A stretch of DNA of 64,000 nt from Gautieria morchelliformis (lineage: Eukaryota; Basidiomycota; Agaricomycetes; Gomphales; Gomphaceae), in contig WHVA01000489.1 of assembly GCA_015179125.1 (NCBI GenBank), positions 1 to 64,000 of the forward strand. Reading direction: 5' to 3'. Of the stretch, positions 32,570 to 43,975 are shown piece by piece. Positions within the stretch are counted from its first letter, which is position 1. Every line of letters starts with the position of its first letter. The translations under genes were made by a program, and so were the position numbers. A model generated the notes under the pieces. The model did not search any database and had not been told where the DNA came from. It was given only the letters and a program-made list of their open reading frames with translations.

Positions 32570-33340
32570 ACCGTCCTGCATGAGGGAAGTAATGCTACAG
32601 AGTGATCAGGGCATATTGTTATTCAATTTGCTTGTAACACACTTCAAGATTTTCATGAATGTCTTTAACGGCGGCTGTTTTGACTTCATTTGCCTTGGGT
32701 CTCTCGCATCGCAATGGCTCCATTGCGGCCATGATGTAGTCATTCTATCGTTCTGTAATAATGACCAATGAGCCTGCGACAACCCCTGAATTCAGCCCTA
32801 GGAAAAAAAAAAACCAGAGGAAAGAGGAAGTTTGTACCAAGAAATCGCTATATCACTATAGCATTATTCAACGAGTTACCCATGTGATCCATCTATCTCC
32901 CGGCCACATGTCAGCATGGATCCTCACTGATGTGGTGCGAGGTAAACTCGTCAATTTGAGTGGTCAGCTGGAGTGAGAGGCATACAGGCAACGCGTTGTT
33001 TGGCGAGGGTCACGTGATATAAGCGTCCTCGGTCTTATGTAATGGTTTGCGCAAGAGCATAATTTGTGCCCCTCACTGCGAAAAGAATGAAATTCGTGCT
33101 ATTTTGGCAACTGTAGTCGGGAGTAAGTAACACAAGTTGGTGGTTCCAAAGCAAAATCCTGCTCAATTCCAGAGCAAGGGGTCTGCCGGTATTGGCCCTT
33201 ACTCGGGAAACTGTACAGCGTGACCTTGTGACATTGTCACGTCAAACTCCTTTCCCACAACGCCATGCATCTCCACTCTGTACGCCCCCATACCCTGTTG
33301 AATGCCCCTAAGTGGTTGGATTCAGGGTGTGGGCATATCC
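32570..33340. other. no gene seen
   Basis: There are only short open stretches without conserved character. Near 33,298 and 33,354 a 30-base direct duplication occurs (TTGAATGCCCCTAAGTGG and following), 57 bases apart. Confidence 0.5.
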
Positions 33341-33808
33341 CTAGCAACTCCCTGGTTGAATGCCCCTAAGTGGTTGGATTCCAGGGAGCTGTAAAGATGG
33401 GATATAGTCATTGTGGATTTGTATCGTGCACATTTTTTTCGGGCACAACTTTGATATGACGGCCATCATGTGGCGGGGAGTGGGAGAGGGTTGCTGGACA
33501 CATTGGCTCGCGAGGGTTGTCGAGGAGCTTGAGAGAGTGGGGAGGGGTTTGAGGTCAGAGCCACCGAGGCCAGTGAAGGGTTGGAAGACGACGTTGGGGA
33601 TGGACCGTATGTCACGTTCCTGCTCGTACTTCACATTGAACTCCTTCAATAGCCCTGTTTCCAATAGCATACTCAGATATTCTATCACGAGCCCACGCAA
33701 ATGTTGTCCAAACACGTGCCCAAGAAATTGTGGGTAGAACTGGGAGTAGAAATCTGGGTGCTGTATCATCTGCTCAAAGCGATATACTCCCTTTCTGAAT
33801 GCAAACAT
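33341..33808 (-). CDS. unrecognised ORF, 155 residues
   Basis: The first 100 residues look protein-like: aromatic-rich F-Y-S-Q-F-Y-P-Q-F-L-G-H-V-F-G-Q-H, then helical L-L-E-T-G-L-L-K-E-F. The tail (from about residue 110) is low in character and includes a repeated G-I-Q-P-L-R-G-I-Q-P from the duplicated DNA at 33,298-33,380. The frame continues upstream of the ATG (to about 33,850). This may be one exon of a host gene. No family recognised. Confidence 0.35.
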   Translation of the reverse strand: MFAFRKGVYRFEQMIQHPDFYSQFYPQFLGHVFGQHLRGLVIEYLSMLLETGLLKEFNVKYEQERDIRSIPNVVFQPFTGLGGSDLKPLPTLSSSSTTLASQCVQQPSPTPRHMMAVISKLCPKKMCTIQIHNDYIPSLQLPGIQPLRGIQPGSC

Positions 33809-34316
33809 CTCTGTGAGCGTGTTGATCTGCTGCTCGGGTAGACCCGGACCTCCATTCTAGCCGGGCTATCCTGTCCACCCGGCTAGTGGTAATTCCACTC
33901 ATCATGCAACGGCCGTGGGACTTAGGCCTTTATGACCATGTGCAGGAATCCCTGCCACATGTTCGTCAGGGTTGGGCAAGGGTCGTTTTTTTTTTTTCCG
34001 GCCCATCACGTTCACGCATGCGGGCCGCTCTGGCCTTGGTCCCTTGGCACACCTCATAAGCTTCCAGCAGGTGAGCAGGCACCTACTGCTCGGCCAAAGG
34101 ATGCATCCCTCCGTCGTTAGGGACTTGGAAGTGCAAAAGCCTTAGTCGTATGGGTCATCGCTGTCGCATCTGTGAGGGCACCCCATGCGTGCACAGTGCC
34201 CACACACCAAGAAGGGTCGGGACTACCTCAGCATGAGTTTGTCCTCCTTGCGACCACTAGCCCAAGTCTGAGACGGCGGTGGCCACCAGGGGCTTGGGCT
34301 ACGTGAGCCACTGTGC

Positions 34317-36395
34317 ATGGGGGTGCCTGCCACCCCACAGCCCACTGGTTTGCCTGCAGGTGACTCACATTGTACGCCCGTAACTCCACGGCCATACAAC
34401 CTGCGCCTCACACGCACGCCCATAAAGAGGTATGACCACATGACATGTACTGTGGCTCCACGGTACTCTTCAGGTGACGCATCGCAGCATGTGGTGGTCG
34501 ACCCTGCCCTCCTGGCCATGGACGCCAGATCGGGGGTCAGTAGTGACGCCCAAGCCAAGAACGTGGCTGGTGTGCTCCAAGGGCCCCTGGCCCCCTCCAC
34601 TCCCTCCACCCCTCAGTGCCCTGCGGGACTTCACCTGACCCCAGTCCTGGATCTTTCCCCCATCGGGGTCCCCCCTCCCAGTTCACCGCCCCCTTCATCT
34701 TCACCAGCTGGGACTCGTGTGCGTGTGAGCCGGAGAAAACCAGCGTATGGGGAGGTGGATGGCCTAATGCGGGGTTACTCACCTGGGGTGAGCCTGCGCA
34801 TATGTGGCCAGTGACTGTTTCTAACCGCACACTTGATCAAGCCGTCCCACGCACCCGTCCCATCAAACCAACACAGACTGATGCAAACAAACGTGCTGCC
34901 CGGTTTGGTCACCTCGTGGTGGACCTGGCAATCAGAGTGCGTGGTCCACTGTACTTGCGGTCCGTGCCCCCCATTGATATTGCTACATACAGTGTGAGAG
35001 TCTTGCAGCCAAACTGGCTGCTGGCTATTCATGGGTGCGCATCACCCAGGGGCCAACCTACCTCCGGTTCATTACAGCAGTCCCAAACTGCGCCAAGAAC
35101 ATATGGAAGGAGCCGAGGAGCTTGGGAATTCGTTCCTCAATATAGCTACAGCCCTCCGGAATTCCTGGAGACGGGAGGCCGTCAATCTCAGCCAGACACT
35201 GAGTGAGCTCGAGGTCCAGCACAACCGAGTTCTAGTTGAAAAAGGCCAGGCCGAGGACCTCCTAGCAGCCTACGAGGCCATGTATGGGCCACTTGCGCAC
35301 ACGATCGAGGGTGGGCCTGCAGCCCCAAGGCAGCTGCCCTTAGAGGCCATGGGCGTGAATGGCCACCACGGCTCCTGATGCCCTCTCCCCATAGGCTGTC
35401 CCCTTCGTAACAAGGTCCTACAGGCCGGTTCATATTCCATACACTTCAAATGCCTGCTTCTACAGGGATTTTTATTTTCTATACACTTAAAAGGCCTTCA
35501 GGCCCGACGCTGTGGCCATTGGAGCCCGTGGCATGATCCGAAGACCATGGCTCCAGATGACCTCTCCCCATAGTCTGTTCCCTTTGTAACAAGGTCCTTC
35601 CTACAGGGCCCGCCACATTCTATACACTTAAATAATATGATTGGATTTCTTGGACTCTTCACATGGGGCATCACGTGCTGCCTGACCATGCTCACCGCAG
35701 CCCCCCCACCCCTGGAGAACCCCTCAATGGCACACCCAAATGGCCCCATGGGAGTCGAAGGCCTCGAGAGTGCCGTCCTCACCGCACGTGAGCACCTGCA
35801 GGTGGTTCAAGACAAGCATCGCCGCCGTGTCAAAGGAGGAACCCAAAGTACGTTGGCATTCGTCACCTACTGGCATGGTGATGACCACCCCTTTCCTCGC
35901 AGAGGCAGTGGATGCGGCAGTGTCTGCGCTTGCGGCGGCTGAGGCACTATACGAGGATGCGGGGCTGGGTGCACAGGCACCCACCCCGGGGAAGCGGTCC
36001 ACCCCCAGCCCCTCCCCCTCTGCAAGAGGGGCAGGTGAGTGCATCCATACATTACCTCTCTAAGAGATTTTGATTCAACTGCACCTGGTAGCCCCAGCAA
36101 AGCGCATCCGTGGCACCCTTGCGCCTGGGGTTGCCATGGAAGGTGGCAAGGGGGCGAGCAGTGATGAGGCTGAAGAAAGTGACAGTGCGATGGGGCATTC
36201 AAAGAGAGGTGTGTCCTGGATTTTTGAGTTTGGGCAGCACGTGCTCATTCTCGGTGAGGGGCCTCTGTCAAGGGCCTGGACCGCCCCATGCCATCATCAT
36301 CCCCGAACTCGAAAAGCAGGCGTCAGGCATGGCACTTTGGAGGTGTAAGCTTGGAATTGCCTCTGTGCCACCGTACCTGACGTTCCATTTGGATA
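34317..36395 (+). other. fragmented ORFs of unknown nature
   Basis: Several plus-strand frames are open for 90-196 residues (34,317-34,814; 34,616-35,206; 35,031-35,378; 35,740-36,063; 36,070-36,348). They are rich in Ser, Pro and Ala, with a helical stretch (S-L-N..L-S-E-L-E-V-Q-H-N-R-V-L-V-E-K) near 35,185-35,275. Possible donors such as GGTGAGTGC near 36,030 suggest a spliced gene, but I cannot assemble it. No family recognised. Confidence 0.3.
35366..35635 (+). repeat. direct duplication of about 85 bases
   Basis: The segments near 35,367-35,455 and 35,550-35,632 share CCTCTCCCCATAG, GTAACAAGGTCC, a CTACAGG run and ATACACTTAAA-type ends, about 183 bases apart. Confidence 0.55.
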
Positions 36396-37124
36396 GTGCG
36401 GGGCCTCCATGCCATTGCTAAGTATAGGGCCGACCTCAGTCGGCCCGAACCCAAAGGGGTCAGGATCCCTGCAAACATTCGTCAAATGGCCACCAGCATC
36501 CAGGACTTTCTCCCTGAGGCTGCACTTACGAGCCGGGAGGTTTCCAGGGCATTTTTGACAATGAGCCGTGGAAACTTCCTATGTCCCTTGCACGCGAAGT
36601 TCACAAAAAAACGCACCGTCGTCGAGGAAGGAGCTTGGGGCTATTGGACCACAGGTATGCATCCCTCCGGCCCCTCCGTGAACCGGACCAAAACCCAGGC
36701 CCGCGATCGGCCTGATGGCTTTGCCCACTGTGGCTGTGACGAGGATGCCGTATTGTTCGAGTTTGCTATGTGGAAACGGTGGCAAGTACGAACCGAGCCC
36801 GCGGAGGATCCGAATTCCCAGCTCGAGTCCCTGCGAGGTCAGGTTATGGATCCGCGGTTGCATCTGTTTGTCAAAGCCACGTACGAGTGGGATACAGGCC
36901 TGGCCGTGCATGATTGGTGGGCGGGATCGGGCACGCAGGCTGAAGCAGCGCGTGCTCGCTGTCACAAGGTGATCGAGCTCTACCAGAGGAGACTTGCGGT
37001 GCTGTCGGATGATCCCGACAACGAGTTGCATGTAAGTGCGCCCCAACGCTTCTTGACTCATGGGTCCTCACACCTTCCACTAGACGTGTTGATACATCTA
37101 GTGGCACCGCATGAGTGTCAATGA
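36396..37124 (+). CDS. unrecognised ORF, 242 residues
   Basis: This is the longest protein-like frame of the region. It has a C-P-L-H segment near residue 67, H-C-G-C-D-E-D near 109, and a helical second half (E-A-A-R-A-R-C-H-K-V-I-E-L-Y-Q-R-R-L). A likely donor (CATGTAAGTG) at 37,027 suggests the real exon ends there and the last 30 residues are intronic. It may be the 3' exon of the gene fragments upstream. No family recognised. Confidence 0.4.
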   Translation: MRGLHAIAKYRADLSRPEPKGVRIPANIRQMATSIQDFLPEAALTSREVSRAFLTMSRGNFLCPLHAKFTKKRTVVEEGAWGYWTTGMHPSGPSVNRTKTQARDRPDGFAHCGCDEDAVLFEFAMWKRWQVRTEPAEDPNSQLESLRGQVMDPRLHLFVKATYEWDTGLAVHDWWAGSGTQAEAARARCHKVIELYQRRLAVLSDDPDNELHVSAPQRFLTHGSSHLPLDVLIHLVAPHECQ

Positions 37125-38796
37125 TTTGGTATTGAAATTCGGCATCGAAACCCATATATACATATGACATGTATATACGAAAACATGTTAGTAAGGCCCA
37201 CTAGAGCAATGTTACAATCCCGCACCTTGATTGAGCCCACCAAATGCCTTTGGATCCTATGAAAAAGGAATGGAAATACAACTCGCCTCAAAGAGCGATC
37301 ATGTCCATGAAAGTAGGTGCCGGGTAGTTATTATTCACCCGATGACTGGCTGCTGCCATTCCTCGTCCCAACTCGTAAGTGTATATCCCACCACGCCACC
37401 AGCCGGACCCGGCCCCTCTGCATCGTGCTTCTCATCCCAACTTGGACCTCTTAAGCCTCCCACCACCTTGCCATCCTCAGTGAAACCAGCATCCTTATGA
37501 TGAGCATTTCATTGATTGGGTTTAATCATGGACAATAATCAGTAACAGGTGTGAAGGTTCATATGTATACCTTACCGTCAAAGATCATAGCCATCATCAA
37601 TAGCGCAGGACTGAACGCTTGGAGCCATACCTTACTTGTGAGTGTCCATTATCTAACAATATTAGACTGGTATGATAACGAGCATGCGCCTGCTCGCCTC
37701 ACCATGCAGGGATTCAGCAGTGCCCTGAAGGACAAAGCCGGTGACTCATTTCAGTGCTTTCTAGGACCTCTCCACACCTCAAGTCATAGATTCTGATGAC
37801 TACAAAGTCCATGGATGGTTACGTGGACGATTTGAGCTCAACAAACCTGTTTCGTAGATGCCAGGATGGCATGGATGCATGGGCGTGGCAGGGCTTTATC
37901 AACGTGCCCATCAACCGAATCCATATATATCTGGCAGCTTCACGCAATCCGATGACATATATTACGCCGCAAAATACAAGGACATAAATGGGAAGTAAGG
38001 GAGATCGAACTTATGTGTTTTTTTCTATCAGATTTAACTATGGTACGAGAGCATTTTCCGGTTCATCGAACTTGAGCCTATGCTCATGGATGCGACTTTG
38101 TCCATTTCATCCTCGCCTTTGTTGACTATTTGATTCTTCTGCTCGCCTCTTTCCTCTTTGGTCAATTTTCTGCGCATCTCCACGCACGCCAGAGGATGAT
38201 TGAGGCCCCCTGTGGCTGGCTGTGTAGACTGATTAACCAGTGCTGGCATGGTGAGCCGTGCATGATACACCCAGTTTTAACTAATGCACTTCGCGTTAGA
38301 CACTCGGACAACACAGGAACGGTTCTTTCACATAACTGGGTCGATCTTAGCGGGTCTAGTATGCTTCACAATCACTATTTCTACACATGGTACTTGTGAG
38401 AGTCTACATAATTATTGAGCTGTATGTATCACTGAACGTTAATGGCTGCCTCACACCGCATGCACGGTTGCCTTGTCTAGGTGTAGACAGCGAGTGTCAC
38501 TCGTTCGTCTACCTCAACAACTTTGTGGTAGATTGGGAAGGGACATCGAATGTTAGTACTAGATCTTAGTAGTACACCACTGCGAAGGGCTATCTGCAAG
38601 GATCGTGACGATAGATTTCGTAGGAGAAAAGACCCCCAACTTGAACACTCAAGGTTCGATATCAGGGATCCAAGCTTTCGGCGAGGTGGGATGTAAATCA
38701 AGCCAAGTTACATTGAAATGTAGCATTGGTTTTACAGTACCGGTTATTAATCTGGTTATTACAGGTATAGTAATATATCATTCTAGCTGTAGGTAG
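37125..38796. other. no gene seen
   Basis: Six-frame reading gives only short, unconvincing open stretches (90 residues at most) with no recognisable motif, repeat or RNA gene. Confidence 0.5.
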
Positions 38797-39019
38797 TGTT
38801 AGTAATCGGGACGATGACACCGCCGAGGCAGAGCCGGCACGCACTTAGCCGGAAGTTCGAGAACGCTCTCGACTCCGGGTTGCTGGTGCACCGGCACCGC
38901 ATCGGCACAGCAGCTCGAAGATATTAGTAATGTAACGGACATCATGTTTTGTATATAAAGGCAGACGATCTCAAGTAGATCGTGATATAACAGATTATTA
39001 TTTACTCCTTCGTTCCACA
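38797..39019 (+). repeat. Copia-2 5' LTR
   Basis: It begins TGTTAGTAATCGGG and ends TTCGTTCCACA, with a TATA-like TATATAAAGG near 38,953. It differs from the Copia-3 LTRs at many positions, for example in the ctctcgac and agatcgtga regions. Confidence 0.88.
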
Positions 39020-39109
39020 GGTTATGGGACCCGCGCATAACTAAAGCTACTACAAATCTAGCTTACTCCAACTACACTCTACACTCCACCAACTCAATAC
39101 CGATCGACG

Positions 39110-42100
39110 ATGTCGAGTAGCAATAACACGTACAAGATCGACCCCTTGAACGGGGATAATTACGCGGCGTGGCACTGGCGGCTCGAGTGGATACTCGATG
39201 ATTTAGATCTGTGGGACGTGGCTATCGGCAGGGAGACGGGACCGAGACCGGCAGATGCCGACAACGTCACTGCGACCGAGCAGCAGGAAATCGATGATTG
39301 GAGAAGGAAGGACAAGAAAGCTAGAAAAGAGATTTGCCTCAGAGTCGCCGATGAACAGCTAGTTTACATCAATCAGACAATGTCTGCATTTGCTGTATGG
39401 ACTAGTTTACAAGTGATATTCGAATCTAAGGGAGCCGTGGGGATTGTAAATCTCCGAAGAGATTTCTTCCGGACACTTGGCGAGGATGGCACAAACATGG
39501 AGGAGCACGTACGCAAGCTCCGTGGCATTCAACAGGAACTGAATGCGCGAGGACATTACATCAGTGACACCGAGTTCTCGAACACGTTGCTGACGTCATT
39601 ACCAGATTCTTGGTTGGCGTTTATTACAGCAGTAAACGCCAGTGGAGCCGGAACGACGGCTGATATATTAATAGCTCGAGTCCTCGATGAGGATTGAGCA
39701 CGGAAAGCTGGATCAGCACGGCAGACGGTGCTTAAGGCGCAACAGCGTCACAGGCCTAGGAAAGATGACTCAGGAGCAACAAAGGGAAAGTGCCGAAATT
39801 GTGGCAAGAAGGGTCAGTATGTAAAGGACTGCTGGGCGAAAGGTGGCGGCAAGGAGGGCCAAGCACCGAAGTGGTTCAAATCAGGGAACAAAGAAATGGT
39901 TAAACAAGCGGAAGAAAAGGACTTCGCGCTTGTATCTAAGGAGGTAGCATACAGTGCTATATCTGCATCCGACTGGCTAGCCGATTCAGTGGCAACAACA
40001 CACATAGCCCAAAATCGAAATGATTTCACTAGCTATGCTGAGGACCCATCAGAAATTGAAGGAATTTCACCTGATGCAGTACTACATACACAAGGCCGAG
40101 GCACTATATACATGGAATTCAAGGTCGGTGCCAAGACAAACACGATCGAACTACGTGACGTCAAGCATGCACCAGATGCATCGAACAACCTTATCAGTGT
40201 AGGGCGTCTAACTGATAAGGGCAACACGGCCACATTTACAGGCACCGGCGTCGAATTCAAATCACGCGCCGGAGTTATTTTTGCACAGGGACAGAAGCGT
40301 GGGAGGCTATTCTGTATGAAGGCACGAGTCACTCAATCAATTGAGGCACGGGACTTTGCCGCAGCGGCAAAGGGATGGTCATGGGACAAATGGCACAGGA
40401 TACTCGGGCACGTCAACATAAATTCTATAAAGATGTTGAAATCTAACGATCTAGTTACTGGACTTGAAATCGACAAGTCAAACGAGCCGAGCCAGTGCAA
40501 GGCATGCATACAAGGCAAACGGCATGTGGAGCCGTTCCCCAAAGAGCCGAGGACACTGTAGAACAGGTCGGTGACCTAACAGTATCCGATGTATGGGGGC
40601 CTGCCCAGACCGAGGGACCATCACGTGAAAAGTACTTCTATTCTTTCACGGACATCAAATCTAGGTACACGGTCATTTATTTCGGGAGCGCCAAAGATGA
40701 AGCGCTCAAGCACTTCGAGACGTACAAAGCATTCCTCGAGACCCAAACAGGTCAGAAACTGAAGAGGTTTCGCTCAGATAATGGAGGGGAATATGTCAAT
40801 AAAAATTTCAAGGAATTTTGTGCAAAATATGGCATTATTATGGAGACCACAGCTCCATACTCCCCAGCCCAGAATGGAATCGCCAAACGACTCAACCGGA
40901 CCTTACTCGAGCACGCACGGGCAATGATATTTGCCAAGAACCTGCCAAAAATACTCTGGCCCGAGGCCGTGGCTTACGCGTGTTATATCAAAAACCGATC
41001 ACCCACGCGAGTGCTTGGAGATGACGCAACGCCGTTCCAGACACTATTCGGCAAGAAGCCGAACATAGCACGTCTAGAGGAATTCGGGACAAACTGCTGG
41101 GTTATGGTGCCGGATCAACGTCGAGCCAAACTTGATCCAAAAGCAGAAGAACACATATTCGTCGGAGTAGCTGAACATGCAAAAGCCTGGAGGTATTACA
41201 ATAAAGCCTCAAAGCACGTTCAAATCCCTAGAAACATTACATTTGATGAAAATGACAATCGACTCTACCCTATCCCAGATAACAACGATGACGACACGGC
41301 ACCGCTCGAGGGGAGCACTCACCGCGCGAGCATGTGCCGGACCCGATCACATCTACCCCACAGACGTCATCACCCCAGACGATGCCCGTTCCTGATCCAC
41401 CTGAACAAGCGCCAGCTCCACAGATTCGACGGAGCGCACGTATCACTCAAAGGCCAGATTACCGGAAACTGAATGATTCAGGACGCACCGAGCAGGTGTA
41501 CATAATGAGAGAAATCGTCACTGAACCTGAGAATTACAGAGCGGCGGTATCACGTGATGATGCGGTGATCTGGGAGAAAGCGATGGAAATCGAAATGGAT
41601 CAATATAAGACGCTAGGAACATGGGAATTAACAGAACTATCACCCGGATGAGTAGCTATTGGTTGCCGATGGGTATACGCTGTCAAAACGCAACCGGATG
41701 GACAATTCGATAAGGCTAAAGCAAGGGTTGTAGCTCAAGGATTCACACAGAGGCCAGGGATGGATTACTATGAAATAACCTCACCCATGGTCAAATTCGA
41801 TTCACTACGTGTTCTATTAGCCATCGCAAACATGCTCGATTGGGAAATCGAAATGATGGATGTCAAAGGCGCCTACCTCAATTCAACCATAGATGAGGAG
41901 ATCTACATGCGCCAGCCTGACGGTTTTGATGATGGATCTGGACACTTTCTAAGAATATACAGAGCGCTCTACAGACTCAAGCAATCGGGACGAGCTTGGC
42001 ATCAGTGCTTACGCAAATTACTACTCGATCTCGGCTTCCACCAAAGCACAGCCGATGAATGCGTCTACATCAGGCAAGATAAGGACTCAATCGAAGTCAT

Positions 42101-42573
42101 ATCAGTATACGTGGACGACTTCGGACTATTTGCTGATTCCAAAGGAGGAATGATTAAGCTCAAGGGGGAGCTTCATGGAAAATTCCCTTTAACAGATTTA
42201 GGAGAAATGAAGAAAATCTTGGGAATTAGGGTTGAGAGGAATAGGGATGAGGGAACACTGATTATGTCTCAAGGACAGTACATTGACATCATACTCGATC
42301 GATTCAACATGGCTACGGCACATTCCGTATCTACACCTCTACACAAAATGATCAAACTCACAACACCTATGGACTCAACCGGTCCAACTGCTGAAGTAAC
42401 CTATGCTAAAGCAATCAGATCGCTAATGTATGCAGCACTCAGCACACGACCTGATTTGGCTTTTACCGTACAACATCTGAGCCAATTCACTACTACTTAT
42501 GGAGCCAAACACTGGACGGCGATCAAGCATGCGCTCAGGTACCTCAAGGGGTCACATGACGACGGCATAACAC
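39110..42573 (+). pseudogene. Copia-2 gag-pol with stops and frameshifts
   Basis: Gag starts at 39,110 (M-S-S-S-N-N-T). TGA replaces CGA at 39,695 and at 41,649. Frame changes occur near 40,540 and 41,310. The zinc knuckle (C-R-N-C-G-K-K-G) has tyrosine adjoining its histidine position changed (G-Q-Y instead of G-H-Y near 39,815), so the CCHC histidine is lost. Integrase motifs (D-V-W-G, S-D-N-G-G-E-Y) are kept, but the catalytic E region reads A-K-R-L-N: E is replaced by K near 40,890. The Y-V-D-D motif of RT remains near 42,110. Confidence 0.88.
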
Positions 42574-43039
42574 TGGAGGCATGGCAAAATTTCTCAAGTC
42601 AGGAAATCCCTTGAAAATTCTATGGAAATTCCACGTTTCTTGAGAGTTTCCTAGGATGGGAAATTTAGAGGAAATTTAATGTTTTACAAGGGTTTCCAAA
42701 GCTCAGGAAATTGTATAAAATTGTAAAAATCTGGTCCAGGAAATCATGAGGAAACTGAGTCCAGAAACTGACAGTTTAACCATGATTTCCTGTCTAAAGA
42801 AATCATGAGTAAATTCTAAATTTCCTCAGAGTTTTTTGGTACAGGAAAATATTAGGAAATTCTGCAAATCTTGGCAGGAAATCTTGTGAAAATTTTATAT
42901 TTCTCTATGATTTCCTGACTCTGGAAATTATAGTAAATATTCAGTTTCTAGGAGGAGGAAATTCACAATATCTCAAAGATTTCCTGAGGATTTCCTGGGT
43001 TGGGGAATTGTCTAGAAATTGGAATAGTGTGTTGACCAT
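42574..43039. repeat. patch dense in GGAAAT/ATTTCC words
   Basis: About 460 AT-rich bases hold roughly fifteen AGGAAAT-like words in both orientations. The patch lies between the broken end of Copia-2 and the left tip of the foldback element. Such repeats are typical of the subterminal regions of DNA transposons, but no termini are visible. Confidence 0.45.
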
Positions 43040-43975
43040 GCACTGGACGGTGTGCTGGTACCGGCGCTGCCAGCGCAAGCGGTCGCTGGTACCCAGCGCT
43101 TATGGCGGTCGGTTTGCACAAATATTATCCCACGCCCATGCCAAAGGGAAAAACTCCCGTTCACGTGGCATTGCATTTTGCGTGCACATGCAATTCACCG
43201 CAAAGTGTTGCTGGTGCTTTCTGGCACAGTCACGTGACCTGGCCTCGTCTTAAATCATGGTTTGCTAGCCTTTGAAGGCATGGAATTTTGTTTTTTTTGC
43301 TAGTATGATGGATGGGTTCTGATCATCATTATTTTCAACATTCGAGTTGTCGATGGGTTGTAACTGCGCAGGATGAGTCACCCTTTCCCAGGCTGAGGTG
43401 CAGTGAACTGCGGAGGTCATGTGATGCAGCTACAACCACCCATGTTGTGTAAGTATTTCCCACGTTGAGTTTGTTCGGACATCTATTTGGCTTTCACCGT
43501 AACTCAGCGTGGGAAATACTTACACAACATGGGTGGTTGTAGACGCATCACATGACCTCCGGAGTCCACTGCACCACAGCCTGGGAAAGGGTGACTCATC
43601 CTGCACAGTTACAACCCATCGATAACTCGAATGTTGAAAATAATGATGATCAGAATCTTATGTAGGGCCAGAAAATCTACCTAGAATCATTTATAAGGGT
43701 CCCATCCATCATACTAGCCAAAAAAGAAAAATTCCCTGCCTTAAAAGGCTAGCAAATCATGATGTAAGATGAGGGCAGGTCACATGACTGTGCCAGAAAG
43801 CACCAGCGCGTGCGGGAACACTTTGCAGTGAATTGCGCGTGCGCGCAAAATGCAATGCCGCGCAAACGGGAAATTTTCCCTTTGGCGCAGAGTCGGGATA
43901 ATATTTGTGCACACCGATCGCCGTAGGCGCTGTCAGCGCAGGCTTGCGCTGGTACCGGCGCTGTCAGCGCACGCT
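43040..43975. mobile_element. foldback element core (about 430-base inverted arms)
   Basis: The left arm (about 43,051-43,469) and right arm (about 43,503-43,975) are inverted repeats around a 33-base spacer (43,470-43,502). Landmarks in both are GCACAAATATTATCCC, GGCATTGCATTTTGCG, GGTGCTTTCTGGCACAGTCA, CTAGTATGATGGATGGG, GGATGAGTCACCCTTTCCCA and ACCACCCATGTTGTGTAAGT. The right arm has about 50 extra bases near 43,650-43,700 that the left lacks. The outer tips of both arms consist of the CGCTGGTACC..GCGCTGTCAGCGC minisatellite unit. No transposase is encoded. Confidence 0.85.

Larger units (their letters stand above)
38797..42573 (+). mobile_element. Copia-2, decayed and 3'-truncated
   Basis: It is the same family as Copia-3 (53,167-57,664). 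It has a 5' LTR of 223 bases (38,797-39,019), primer site (ggttatggg) and gag-pol up to the RT/RNase H border, where similarity to Copia-3 stops near 42,573. RNase H, purine tract and 3' LTR are missing. Confidence 0.9.

Noticed and set aside
43040-43975. Palindrome as an assembly fold-over artefact
   Set aside because: The two arms differ at many positions, the right arm has about 50 extra bases, and an independent collinear arm occurs at 59,537-59,984, so it is a real diverged inverted repeat.
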